Source: Saccharibacillus brassicae
Lineage (GTDB): Bacteria > Bacillota > Bacilli > Paenibacillales > Paenibacillaceae
NCBI RefSeq assembly: GCF_006542275.1
Contig: NZ_CP041217.1
Coordinates: 1,535,501-1,599,500 of the forward strand
Direction: 5' to 3'
DNA: 64,000 bases
A program made the position numbers and the translations under genes. Below are positions 1 to 7,435 of this stretch, piece after piece. Positions within the stretch are counted from its first letter, which is position 1. Each line of letters starts with the position of its first letter. The notes beneath the pieces were generated by a model, which saw nothing but the letters and a program-made list of their open reading frames with translations, made no database searches and had not been told where the DNA came from.

Positions 1-551
1 AAGATCAGCTGGCGATCGCGCAGCGCGCCCTTGAGCAGGGAGCGCACGTCGTCCGCGCCGCCCATCTGAAAGATCTGGTCGGCTTCGTCGAGCACGATGC
101 TGCGCACTTCGTGCAGCTTGAGCTTGCGCGTCGACAGCAGCTCGCGCAGCCGTCCCGGCGTGCCGACGACGAGCTGCGGCCGTTGGCGCAGCTTCTCGAT
201 CTGGCGGGCCGCCGAAGCGCCGCCGATCAGGCCGATCGTCTGAATACCGAGCGCGGCGCCGTACTTCTCGCCTTCGCGCACGATCTGCATGGCCAGTTCC
301 TGGGTCGGCGCGATGACGAGCACCTGGCTTTCTTTTTTCTCCGGATCGATTCTCTCCAGCAGCGGCAGCAAATAGCAGAGCGTCTTGCCCGTACCGGTCT
401 GGGATTGCGCCAGCACGTCGCGGCCTTCGAGAATGTACGGGATCGCTTCGGTCTGGATCGGGCTCGGCGTCTCGATTCCGTATTCAAGCAGCGAGGCCGT
501 CAGCGCTTCGCCGATGCCGAGCTGCGCAAATTGTTCGATTTCTTTTGTCAT
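1..551 (-). CDS. DEAD-box ATP-dependent RNA helicase, N-terminal part (runs off the left edge)
   Basis: ATP-dependent RNA unwinding enzyme of the DEAD-box family; only the first ~183 residues are in the window. The protein starts MTKEIEQFAQLGIGEAL, then has a Q-motif region (ETPSPIQTEAIP), Walker A (AQSQTGTGKT), motif Ia (APTQELA), motif Ib (GTPGR) and the signature DEAD box (LDEADQIF). The second RecA lobe lies beyond base 1. The ATG at 551 follows an AAGGTGG ribosome site. A TATAAT-type promoter lies just upstream. The paralogue (CshA/CshB/DbpA-like) cannot be assigned from the N-terminal lobe alone. Confidence 0.93.
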   Translation of the reverse strand, partial: MTKEIEQFAQLGIGEALTASLLEYGIETPSPIQTEAIPYILEGRDVLAQSQTGTGKTLCYLLPLLERIDPEKKESQVLVIAPTQELAMQIVREGEKYGAALGIQTIGLIGGASAARQIEKLRQRPQLVVGTPGRLRELLSTRKLKLHEVRSIVLDEADQIFQMGGADDVRSLLKGALRDRQLI

Positions 552-591
552 TACGTTGTTCCACCTTTATGTTCAGTCATGTCCTCCCTCC

Positions 592-620
592 ATTATAGGG
601 GGAATCGGCCCAAATCCCAA
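592..620 (-). promoter_or_regulatory. Sigma-A-type promoter for the DEAD-box helicase
   Basis: On the minus strand TTGGGA (615-620) and a perfect TATAAT (592-597) are separated by 17 bases, about 40 bases upstream of the helicase start. The -10 is strong and the -35 matches only in its TTG part. Confidence 0.5.
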
Positions 621-646
621 ATGAAAATCGAAAAGCCGGATACGCC

Positions 647-687
647 AAAAAGCGTCCTCCCGCTTCTCGAAGAAGGGAAGAACGCTT
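647..687 (-). terminator. Rho-independent terminator after the usp gene
   Basis: AAGCGTCCTCCC (650-661) pairs with GGGAAGAACGCTT (675-687), with one bulge and a wobble. Read on the minus strand, the hairpin is followed by TTTTTGG. It lies just beyond the stop of the universal stress protein. Confidence 0.6.
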
Positions 688-714
688 GAATAGAGAAGGC
701 TTGGTCCGCGCCGC

Positions 715-1134
715 TCAGCGAATCGTCATCACCGGGCAGGGCGCGTGCTGGATCACTTTGTGGCTGACGCTGCCGAGCAGCAGCTCGGCGGCAAGCCCGT
801 GTCCGCGCGTGCCGACCACGATCAGGTCGCATTGTTCGCGGCGGGCGAACTCGCAAATCTCGCGCGCCGGATCGCCGCGCCGCACGGCCGAGCCATGCGG
901 CAGGCCGGAATCGGCCAGCCGCGCCAGCGCCGGACGCAGCGTCTCAAGCCCTTCCGTTTCGATCCGGGCTTCCGGGTCGAAGCCGATCGCCGGCTCGTTC
1001 ATCGCGATCGCGGGATCGACGTGCAGCGCCGTAATTTTGGACACTTCTTTGAACGAAGAAGCGAGAGAGATCGCCTGTTCCAGCGCCTGCGCGGCGCCGG
1101 ATGAACCGTCTATCGCTACCAGAATATGCTGCAT
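715..1134 (-). CDS. Universal stress protein, UspA family
   Basis: Small cytoplasmic protein of 139 residues, the usual length for a single Usp domain. It begins MQHILVAIDGSSGAAQAL and ends with the ATP-binding signature (VVGTRGHG, then LLGSVSHKVIQHAPCPVMTIR split over the last strand), typical of nucleotide-binding UspA proteins. Family members help cells survive starvation or oxidative stress; the client process cannot be told from sequence. The frame is open further upstream, but the ATG at 1134 is chosen because the Usp fold starts there. It lies downstream of the MFS gene on the same strand, with its own terminator. Confidence 0.93.
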   Translation of the reverse strand: MQHILVAIDGSSGAAQALEQAISLASSFKEVSKITALHVDPAIAMNEPAIGFDPEARIETEGLETLRPALARLADSGLPHGSAVRRGDPAREICEFARREQCDLIVVGTRGHGLAAELLLGSVSHKVIQHAPCPVMTIR

Positions 1135-1241
1135 GGATGCCGCTTCCTTTCCGTAATTGGGATTTGGGTGTGCGTGCTTCGATTTTCTTTTCACATCGCG
1201 CCTTGTATCTTGATCGTTGCACCTTGCGCCTTGACCTGGAC

Positions 1242-2477
1242 TCAATGGCTGATCGCCGCGTCGATATGCGACAGGTGGCGGCGTCTCAGCAGCAGGGCGA
1301 ACACGCCGATTACGACCATGACCGCGCCGAAGTAGAACGGCATCTCCGCGCTGAACCATTCCGCAAGCTTGCCGGCCAGGAACGGCGATACCGCGCCGCC
1401 CATGAAGCGGACGAAGCTGTAGGCGGCGGAAGCGGTCGAACGTTCGACCGGAGCCGATTCCATTACCGCCGTCGTGATCAGCGTGTTGTTGATGCCGAGG
1501 AACGCGCCGGCCACGATCACGCAGACGATAACGGTCGTCGGGCTGCCCATGACCGTGCCGACCGCCATGGCGAGCAGGTCGAGCGCGAACAGCGTCAGCA
1601 TGACCGCCATCGAGCGGACCGTGCCGAAGCGGGCCTGAATACGGGGCGCGACGAACACGGACGTGATCGCCAGCAGCAGGCCCCAGCCGAAGAAGACGTA
1701 GCCGAGCCCGTGCTCGTCGAGTCCCATCACGTAAGGCGAATACGCCATCAGGGTGAAGAAGCCGAAGTTGTACAGGAAAGCGACGATGCCGAGCGTCATC
1801 AGCGAAGGATAAGCGAGCGCTTTGAACGGATCGGACAGCTTGCTCGTCGTTTTCGGTTTCGGAATCTTCGGCAGCAGCACGGTGACGGCTACAAAAGCGA
1901 GAGCCATCAGCACGCTGACGCCGAAGAACGGTCCTCTCCACGAGATCGAGCCGAGTTCTCCGCCCAGCAGCGGTCCGACCGCGATGCCGAGGCCGAGCGC
2001 CGCTTCATACAGAATGATCGCTTTGGCCGTGCCCGAAGTCGACAAGCCGACGATCGCCGACAGCGCCGTCGCGATGAACAGCGCGTTGCCGAGTCCCCAG
2101 CCGCCGCGGAAACCGACGATCTGCGCGATCGTGTCCGACGAACCGGCCAGCGCCGCGAAGACGACGGTCAGCACGATGCCGCTCAGCAGCGTCTTTTTGA
2201 CGCCGATCCGGCTGGACACGAAGCCCGTGATCAGCATCGCCACGCCGGTCACGAAGTTATAGCTCGTGAACAGCAGTGAGACCTGGCTCGGCGACGCGTC
2301 CAGCTGCGTGGCGATCGCCGGCAGGATCGGATCGACGAGCCCGATGCCCATAAACGAAATGATACAGGCGAACATCACGGCCCAGACCGCTTTGGGCTGG
2401 GACAAAAAGCCGCCTTCTTTCAACGTTTTTCCTTCCGGAGGACGCTGCGCGTTCCCCGATATGACTTGATTCTTCAT
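1242..2477 (-). CDS. MFS transporter, probable drug efflux pump
   Basis: Twelve-helix major facilitator superfamily membrane protein of 411 residues. Helix 1 contains GIGLVDPILPAIATQLD, a DxxLP signature seen in proton-driven multidrug exporters. The loop 2-3 motif A region follows (GFVSSRIGVKKTLL), and helix 5 carries GIAVGPLLGGELG, a motif-C-like antiporter sequence. The start at 2477 overlaps the stop of the MerR gene in an ATGA, so the two are translationally coupled and co-transcribed. A MerR regulator driving its own efflux pump is a known arrangement (for example BmrR/Bmr), which supports a role in drug or toxicant export; the substrate is unknown. Confidence 0.9.
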   Translation of the reverse strand: MKNQVISGNAQRPPEGKTLKEGGFLSQPKAVWAVMFACIISFMGIGLVDPILPAIATQLDASPSQVSLLFTSYNFVTGVAMLITGFVSSRIGVKKTLLSGIVLTVVFAALAGSSDTIAQIVGFRGGWGLGNALFIATALSAIVGLSTSGTAKAIILYEAALGLGIAVGPLLGGELGSISWRGPFFGVSVLMALAFVAVTVLLPKIPKPKTTSKLSDPFKALAYPSLMTLGIVAFLYNFGFFTLMAYSPYVMGLDEHGLGYVFFGWGLLLAITSVFVAPRIQARFGTVRSMAVMLTLFALDLLAMAVGTVMGSPTTVIVCVIVAGAFLGINNTLITTAVMESAPVERSTASAAYSFVRFMGGAVSPFLAGKLAEWFSAEMPFYFGAVMVVIGVFALLLRRRHLSHIDAAISH

Positions 2478-2956
2478 GACTCCGTTCCCTCCGTATACGT
2501 ATTGGGCTTGGGTTCCGACGTTTGGGGAGTGTCCGCTTCGAGGCGCGCGATTCCGCCGCGTACCCGGGTTCGGAACTGCTCCAGTTCTTCTTTGAGCGCC
2601 AGAATCCGGCCGATCTTCTCGTCCAGTTGGCTCAGCTGCCGATCCAGCGTCCCGTCCATCTCCCGGAGCTTGGACAGCTGCTGCTCCGGTTCGCTGATAC
2701 GCGGATACACTTCGCGGTGTCCGGTCAGCTCCTCCGCATAGACCATATAGGCCTGAATCTCCTGCAGCGAAAATCCGAGCACGTCCCGCGCCGAGATGAC
2801 CCGCTGCAGATGCTCGATATGGGCGCGCGTATACCGCCTTGTGCCGCCTTCGCTGCGCTCCGGTGCCGGCATCAGCCCGATTTCTTCGTAATAGCGGATC
2901 GTCCGCTTGGTCAGCCCCGTCTCGCGGGCGACATCGTCGATTTTGTAGGCGTCCAT
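2474..2956 (-). CDS. MerR-family transcriptional regulator of the adjacent MFS pump
   Basis: DNA-binding regulator of 160 residues. Residues 1-70 are the winged-helix MerR head (YKIDDVARETGLTKRTIRYY, then EEIGLMP and GGTRRYT). Residues ~90-140 form a long charged heptad-like helix suited to antiparallel dimerisation. The remaining tail is short and Pro/Thr-rich, with no obvious ligand domain of the BmrR (GyrI-like) type, so a ligand may bind near the helix. It is first in a two-gene operon, overlapping the MFS start by four bases. A sigma-A-type promoter containing repeated AACGTT elements lies upstream, consistent with autoregulation. Confidence 0.93.
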   Translation of the reverse strand: MDAYKIDDVARETGLTKRTIRYYEEIGLMPAPERSEGGTRRYTRAHIEHLQRVISARDVLGFSLQEIQAYMVYAEELTGHREVYPRISEPEQQLSKLREMDGTLDRQLSQLDEKIGRILALKEELEQFRTRVRGGIARLEADTPQTSEPKPNTYTEGTES

Positions 2957-3025
2957 CCGTCTCCTCCTCCCGCCGTTTGCGCAAGTTTTCTGTACGTTTC
3001 ATATCATTTCAACATTTACATATGA

Positions 3026-3054
3026 ATATTACTACATACTAACGTTAACGTCAA
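3026..3054 (-). promoter_or_regulatory. Promoter of the merR-MFS operon
   Basis: Minus-strand TTGACG (3049-3054) and TAATAT (3026-3031) with exactly 17 bases between. The -35 lies inside the AACGTT repeat cluster (3039-3060). The spacing is normal, not the stretched 19-20 bases of classical MerR-activated promoters, so simple repression or modest activation are both possible. Confidence 0.6.
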
Positions 3055-3060
3055 CGTTAG
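3039..3060. promoter_or_regulatory. Candidate MerR operator: AACGTT triplet repeat with 8-bp dyad
   Basis: CTAACGTT and AACGTTAG form a perfect 8-bp inverted repeat around AACGTC, so AACGTT (itself palindromic) occurs twice and a one-base variant once, back to back. It overlaps the -35 element of the merR promoter. Confidence 0.5.
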
Positions 3061-3116
3061 ATTTATAAAATATAGGTTCGACTTATTCAAAGGCTGGCAA
3101 AAAGGAGACGTAAAAA

Positions 3117-3166
3117 GAAACGCAAAAAAGAAACGCAAAAAGAAACGCAAAAAAGAAACGCAAAAA
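3117..3166. repeat. A-rich tandem repeat, four 12-13 bp units
   Basis: Four copies of GAAACGC followed by five or six A residues, with alternating unit lengths 13, 12, 13, 12 (a 25-bp dimer repeated twice). It abuts the A-tract of the minus-strand terminator at 3162-3199, so on that strand it is a chain of TTTTTGCGTTTC units. Confidence 0.9.
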
Positions 3167-3199
3167 GCCGCAGCGGCGCGGAATTCGCGTCTGCGGCTT
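3162..3199 (-). terminator. Terminator after the 103-residue unknown gene
   Basis: AAGCCGCAG (3165-3173) and CTGCGGCTT (3191-3199) form a 9-bp stem; on the minus strand it is followed by TTTTTGCG and further T-rich repeats. Confidence 0.75.
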
Positions 3200-3232
3200 G
3201 ATCGACCCGGCGTACGGGAACGGCTTGACGTG

Positions 3233-3544
3233 CTAGGACGAGCCTTCGCCCTGGCGCCCGGAATCGGTCGGCATCGATTTGAACAAGGCGATAAACGGCT
3301 TGGGATCGGTATTGACGGTATACGAGAAAACGCCGATGCTCGTATGCAAATAGAGCAGGCCGATCCCGCCCCCGATCCGGCGATAAGAGATGTCGAACAC
3401 ATGCGTCAGCAAAAATTCCCGTCGGTGCGTCGTGATCCGGTCGTGATACAGATCGATACGCCGATCCGACACGCTGCGTTTTTGCTGTCCTTCGCTCACT
3501 TCCCGCTGCACCTGATAATAGGGCTGCGAAGCGATCAAATTCAT
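3233..3544 (-). CDS. Small protein of unknown function
   Basis: 103 residues starting MNLIASQPYYQVQREVSEGQ. I do not recognise the family. The product is soluble-looking, rich in Arg and Tyr, with alternating hydrophobic stretches (GGGIGLLYLHTSIGVFSYTV) that suggest beta strands, perhaps a PH-like barrel. The start is well supported: AAAGGAGGG sits just upstream of the ATG at 3544. It is monocistronic, with a clear terminator downstream. No signal peptide or membrane segment is evident. Confidence 0.75.
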   Translation of the reverse strand: MNLIASQPYYQVQREVSEGQQKRSVSDRRIDLYHDRITTHRREFLLTHVFDISYRRIGGGIGLLYLHTSIGVFSYTVNTDPKPFIALFKSMPTDSGRQGEGSS

Positions 3545-3689
3545 CCGTGTCCCTCCTTTGCCTGATGGCCGGCAGCCCGATCGGCCGCGAACCGGCCGCG
3601 TGTTACCTCTAACTTAACGCAAAAAAAGCCCCGCGAAAACCCTATCCCCGCAATCGGGAACACGATTCTTACGGAACTTGGCGCGCGGC

Positions 3690-4463
3690 TTACTTCAGGT
3701 TCAGGAAACGTCCGGCCAGCTTGTCCGCCGTTCGCGGCATAAGCCCGTACAGCCGAATCGCCAGCCCGAGATAACGGGGCAGGTCGATCTCGCCTCGGCG
3801 CGTCTCCATCATCCGCACCATCTCGCGCGCGACTTTCTCGGGAGGCAGGATGAAGCGGCCCACGCTCTTGACGTAGCTGCCGTCCGGGTCCGCCGTCTCG
3901 AAAAACGGCGTGTCGATCGGTCCCGGATTGACGGTGGAGACGGCGATCCCGCTTCCGCGCAGCTCCTGGCGCAGCGAATTCATGAAGCCTACGGCGGCGT
4001 GCTTCGAAGCGGCGTAGCCGGCCGATTTCGCCGTGGCGAACTTGCCGGCCATCGAAGCGACGGTCAGGATCTGGCCGCTTCCGGCGCGCCGCATATGCGG
4101 CAGCACCGCTTTGGTGCAGCGGACGACGCCGAAATAGTTCACGTCCATGATGCCTTCGTAATCGAACAGGTCCATCTCCTCCGCCGTCTCGAACAATCCG
4201 TAGCCGGCATTGTTGACGAGGATATCGATCCGTCCGTACTGCTCGATGATCGAGCGGGCTGTCTCTTCGACCGATTCCGCTTGGCTGACATCGAATACGC
4301 GTACGCCGTGCGGACCCGGCACCGCCTGGGCCGCCCGGTTCAGCTTGTCTTCCGAACGGGCGGACAAGATCGGAATCGCGCCGCGTTCCGACGCCAGACG
4401 CGCCGCAAGCGCTCCGATTCCGCTCGAAGCGCCTGTGATCCATACGATTTTGTTATTCAGCAT
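3690..4463 (-). CDS. Short-chain dehydrogenase/reductase (SDR)
   Basis: NAD(P)-dependent oxidoreductase of 257 residues. It shows the classical SDR order: TGASSGIG at residues 10-17 (cofactor loop), NNAG at 84-87, catalytic Ser137, and the YxxxK pair Tyr150/Lys154 in YAASKHA. The arginine after the second strand (SARSEDK) hints at NADP preference. The C-terminal region (GLAIRLYGLMPRTADKLAGRF) is hydrophobic, as in SDRs acting on lipids or steroids. The substrate is unknown. Flanking genes give no pathway context. Confidence 0.92.
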   Translation of the reverse strand: MLNNKIVWITGASSGIGALAARLASERGAIPILSARSEDKLNRAAQAVPGPHGVRVFDVSQAESVEETARSIIEQYGRIDILVNNAGYGLFETAEEMDLFDYEGIMDVNYFGVVRCTKAVLPHMRRAGSGQILTVASMAGKFATAKSAGYAASKHAAVGFMNSLRQELRGSGIAVSTVNPGPIDTPFFETADPDGSYVKSVGRFILPPEKVAREMVRMMETRRGEIDLPRYLGLAIRLYGLMPRTADKLAGRFLNLK

Positions 4464-4511
4464 ATAGGCGAATGCTCCTTCGTGATTCGGATAAATGTTC
4501 GCCTGTTCAGT

Positions 4512-4970
4512 TTACGAGATCAGTACCTGAATATCCAGTTCGCCGATTCCTTCCATAAGAAGCGGAATCGTCAGAGCTTTCTCGGGCATAACGCCTCTGA
4601 ATTCGTCGCCGTGCACGACATGCGGAGGAGTAATGTCCACGATCACGCCTTGATTCGACAGCAGAATGCCCGCGTTGCCGCTGATCATATTGCCAAGTTC
4701 CGAGATCGCGCTGCGTCCCATTTCGTCCATTTCGGTAATGACGAATCCGCCCATCATCGCCGATACGATCCGCATGGCGACCTGCTCATGCAGGCCGAAC
4801 ATGATATTGCCGTTCAGCTGTCCGGTCATTCCGATCTGAATCCAAATATGATCGTCGATCGGTTTGACGCTCTTGATCGCAAGAGCTCCCGTCGAAGGGG
4901 ATATCTGAATAAGCTGATGAAGCACAAGCTTAGCCGATTCCAAAAACGGGTTGATAACTTCCGCTTTCAT
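4512..4970 (-). CDS. CheX-like chemotaxis phosphatase domain protein
   Basis: 152-residue protein of the CheC/CheX/FliY superfamily, which dephosphorylates CheY-P or scaffolds such activity. The recognisable feature is the helix SELGNMISGNA, matching the ExxN active motif with Glu and Asn facing the substrate. A first half (NPFLESAKLVLHQLI) and VVHGDEFRGVM near the end fit a CheX-type single-motif protein rather than CheC, which has two motifs. No other chemotaxis gene is nearby, so it is an orphan; it may act on a distant CheY-like regulator. The ATG at 4970 is the only good start. Confidence 0.82.
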   Translation of the reverse strand: MKAEVINPFLESAKLVLHQLIQISPSTGALAIKSVKPIDDHIWIQIGMTGQLNGNIMFGLHEQVAMRIVSAMMGGFVITEMDEMGRSAISELGNMISGNAGILLSNQGVIVDITPPHVVHGDEFRGVMPEKALTIPLLMEGIGELDIQVLIS

Positions 4971-5438
4971 AATGTAAATTCGCCTCCTGGTGCTTAGGTT
5001 TTTGGAATCACGTTTCTTGGGAGGTTGGGACCTTTAGATCATAACCCTTAAGGCCTAATATTCGATATCCCAATTATACGTGAGAGATAAAAATAAAGCA
5101 TCCGATTTTAAATGATTATTTCTGGCAACGATTATGCAGCTTATCGACGATTTTCGACACCGATTGCGCGCGTTTGAAGAAGCTCGAACATGCCGGGGGC
5201 AGACGGCTCCCTTGGAGCGGTCGACGTCGAATCCTGTAATGATTCGGCTTATTCTTTTATCGCCATAAATAGGCTTTTTTTTTATAGCCAAAGACCCAAT
5301 TTCGGGAAATTCATTACTTTCGTAAGGGTTTTATCCCGTTTCTTTCATTTTCATGCAAAATTCAAGCGTTCATTGCTTTTGCTTTTGTTTTTCCCCTATA
5401 ATTTAAAGAATCAAGTACGCGGTGGGAGGAGAAGTTTC
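4971..5438. other. Intergenic region between cheX-like and lysR genes
   Basis: Divergent promoter region of about 470 bases. An ATTATA (5073-5078) gives a minus-strand TATAAT, about 100 bases upstream of the cheX-like start but with only a poor -35. The lysR promoter is at 5373-5402. The middle holds no convincing gene or RNA. Confidence 0.5.
5373..5402 (+). promoter_or_regulatory. Promoter of the LysR-type regulator gene
   Basis: TTGCTT (5373-5378) and a perfect TATAAT (5397-5402) with an 18-base spacer, 36 bases before the ATG. Confidence 0.6.
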
Positions 5439-6341
5439 ATGAACATGAGTCAGTTGGAGACGCTCGTGACCATCTCCAAAACGATGAGTTTCCGCAAAGC
5501 CGGAGAACTGCTCAATCTTACGCAGCCCGCCGTTTCCGCCCAGATCAAAAGCCTCGAAGACGAATTCAAGACAGTGCTCGTCGACCGGAGCCAGCCGGTC
5601 ACGCTGACCGATCGCGGGCTCGTGTTTCTGGAGCATGCCGAGCGCATTTTGTCCGTCGTGGAAGAGTTGAAGCAGAAAATGACCGACCTCGAAGAAACGC
5701 CCCAGGGCCATATCATGCTCGGCACGACCACTTCGATCGCCATGCAGATCCTGCCGCGCGTCTTGTCCTATTTTCAGAACCAGTTCCCCCTGATCCAGAC
5801 GAGCATCCAGTCGATGCCTTCTTCGCAAATTTACAGCCTGGTCGAGAACGGCTCGGTGGATATCGGCATCGGCTACCTGATCGAGCGCAATCCGGACCTA
5901 GAGACGTCGGTGCTGTATTACGATACGTTCGAGCTGGTCGTCTCGCCCCGCAACGAATTGGCGCACAAGCCCAGGATTTCGATCGACGATCTGCGAAACG
6001 TGCCGATCGTCATGCTGTCCCCGGACACGGTCGGACGCCGCTTCGTCGAACAGGTGTTCAAGCAGCACGGCATCGTGCCGCGCGTCGCGATGGAACTGTC
6101 CAGCAGCGAAGAAGTCAAACGGATGGTCGAGCTCAATCTGGGCGCCGCCGTGATCTCGAAGCTGTCGGTCGCCCGCGAAGTGCGCCAGGGCTCGCTGATC
6201 ATGCTGCCGTTGATCGAATTCGAAGTCAGCCATCCCGTCGGCGTCATCTACCGTTCCGGCAAATATCTCAATTCGGCGATGCGCCAATTTCTCGCCGATC
6301 TCAAAGGCATGCCGGAAACGCAATTTATCGGTTCCGAATAA
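5439..6341 (+). CDS. LysR-family transcriptional regulator
   Basis: 300-residue regulator with the standard two-part LysR layout. Residues 1-60 are the winged helix-turn-helix (SQLETLVTISKTMSFRKAGE, then LNLTQPAVSAQIKSLE), followed by a linker helix. Residues ~90-290 form the periplasmic-binding-protein-like effector domain. The start at 5439 is preceded by GGGAGGAG; an upstream in-frame extension is ignored because it precedes the promoter. It overall resembles the CysL/CcpC/YwfK group of Firmicutes, but the effector is unknown. The PHP phosphatase gene follows 24 bases downstream and may be co-transcribed. Confidence 0.93.
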   Translation: MNMSQLETLVTISKTMSFRKAGELLNLTQPAVSAQIKSLEDEFKTVLVDRSQPVTLTDRGLVFLEHAERILSVVEELKQKMTDLEETPQGHIMLGTTTSIAMQILPRVLSYFQNQFPLIQTSIQSMPSSQIYSLVENGSVDIGIGYLIERNPDLETSVLYYDTFELVVSPRNELAHKPRISIDDLRNVPIVMLSPDTVGRRFVEQVFKQHGIVPRVAMELSSSEEVKRMVELNLGAAVISKLSVAREVRQGSLIMLPLIEFEVSHPVGVIYRSGKYLNSAMRQFLADLKGMPETQFIGSE

Positions 6342-6365
6342 ACGAACGCAAAGGAGCATCCGTCC

Positions 6366-7175
6366 ATGAAGTTCGACCTGCACACCCACCACTATCGCTG
6401 CGGACACGCGGACGGCGACATTCGCGATTATATCGAAGCCGCCATCGGGCAGGGGCTGTCCGTGATCGGCATCTCCGATCATATGCCGCATCTGTTCAGT
6501 CCGCTCGACCATCCGATCCCGACCGTCGCCATGTCGAGGCTTGAACTCGACTCTTACGTGCAAGAAGTGCTGCGGCTCAAAAAAGAATACGAAGGCCGGA
6601 TCGACGTGCTGCTCGGCATCGAATCCGACTATTTTACCGAACATGAACAGGTGTACCGCGACGCGATCGAGCGTTATCCGTTCGATTACGTCATCGGCTC
6701 GGTGCATATCAGCGGCGGCAAAAGCATCTTCGACCGCAACCGCTGGACCGACGTTCCGGCGGAGCTTGCGATCGAAGCCAAACGGGACTATTACCGCCTG
6801 ATCGAAGCTTCGGCGCGCAGCGGCATGTTCCAGATCCTCGGCCATATCGACGCGATGAAAGGCTACTACCCGGCCTTCTCCGATATTCCGGCCGAAGCCG
6901 CGGTGGAATCCGCGCTCCGAACGATCGGCGAGCACGGCCTCGCGATCGAAGTGAACACGTCGGGCGGCACCAAGCACTGCGGCGGCTGGTATCCGTCGGA
7001 CGCCATTTTGGAGCGCGCGCTGCATTACGGCGTCTCCATCTCGTTCGGCTCGGACGCCCACAAGCCGTCGCGCGTCGGCGAAGACTTCGAAGCGGTCGCC
7101 GCCAAGCTGCGGGAGATTGGCTTCAAGGAATGGATCTACGTCAAGCAGCGCCGGCCGGTTAGCGTTCCGCTGTAA
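6366..7175 (+). CDS. PHP-domain phosphatase, histidinol-phosphatase (HisJ/HisK) family
   Basis: Metal-dependent phosphoesterase of 269 residues. PHP signature ligands are visible in order: FDLHTHHYRCGH at the N-terminus (His6, His8), GISDHMPH, GIESDYF, GSVHISG, GHIDAMKGY and the C-terminal SFGSDAHKPSRVG. This set is typical of monofunctional histidinol-phosphate phosphatases of Firmicutes (L-histidinol phosphate to L-histidinol). Relatives act on other phosphate esters and no his gene is nearby, so the substrate is inferred only from family. A terminator follows at 7237. Confidence 0.87.
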   Translation: MKFDLHTHHYRCGHADGDIRDYIEAAIGQGLSVIGISDHMPHLFSPLDHPIPTVAMSRLELDSYVQEVLRLKKEYEGRIDVLLGIESDYFTEHEQVYRDAIERYPFDYVIGSVHISGGKSIFDRNRWTDVPAELAIEAKRDYYRLIEASARSGMFQILGHIDAMKGYYPAFSDIPAEAAVESALRTIGEHGLAIEVNTSGGTKHCGGWYPSDAILERALHYGVSISFGSDAHKPSRVGEDFEAVAAKLREIGFKEWIYVKQRRPVSVPL

Positions 7176-7236
7176 GCGGATAAGCGGAAGTCGCCGCGAA
7201 GCGCAAACTTTTACCCAAGCGGGCCGCAGCCCGTTC

Positions 7237-7280
7237 AAAGACCCCGATTTCGCGCAGCAGCGTCGGACGGGGTCTTTTTC
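7237..7280 (+). terminator. Terminator after the PHP phosphatase gene
   Basis: AAAGACCCCG (7237-7246) and CGGGGTCTTT (7268-7277) form a perfect 10-bp stem followed by a short T run. Confidence 0.85.
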
Positions 7281-7435
7281 TTCTATTTTCCTCGTTCCCT
7301 TCTTCCATTTTCCTCGTTCCCTTCTTCTTTTTCCGATCGTGCGACAGGTCTGCCGTATGATCCGATTTCCAAATTGCGCACTTTTGCCCCATCGGTTACA
7401 ATTTGATTGATTCCGGAAGAAAGGACGGGGATGCG

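Noticed and set aside
3600-3665. Terminator after the SDR gene
   Set aside because: There is an A-run (T-run on the minus strand), but the preceding sequence gives no convincing stem; only weak CCCG/CGGG pairing.
5055-5291. 78-residue minus-strand frame in the cheX-lysR gap
   Set aside because: No ribosome site or recognisable features; it overlaps the likely cheX promoter region.
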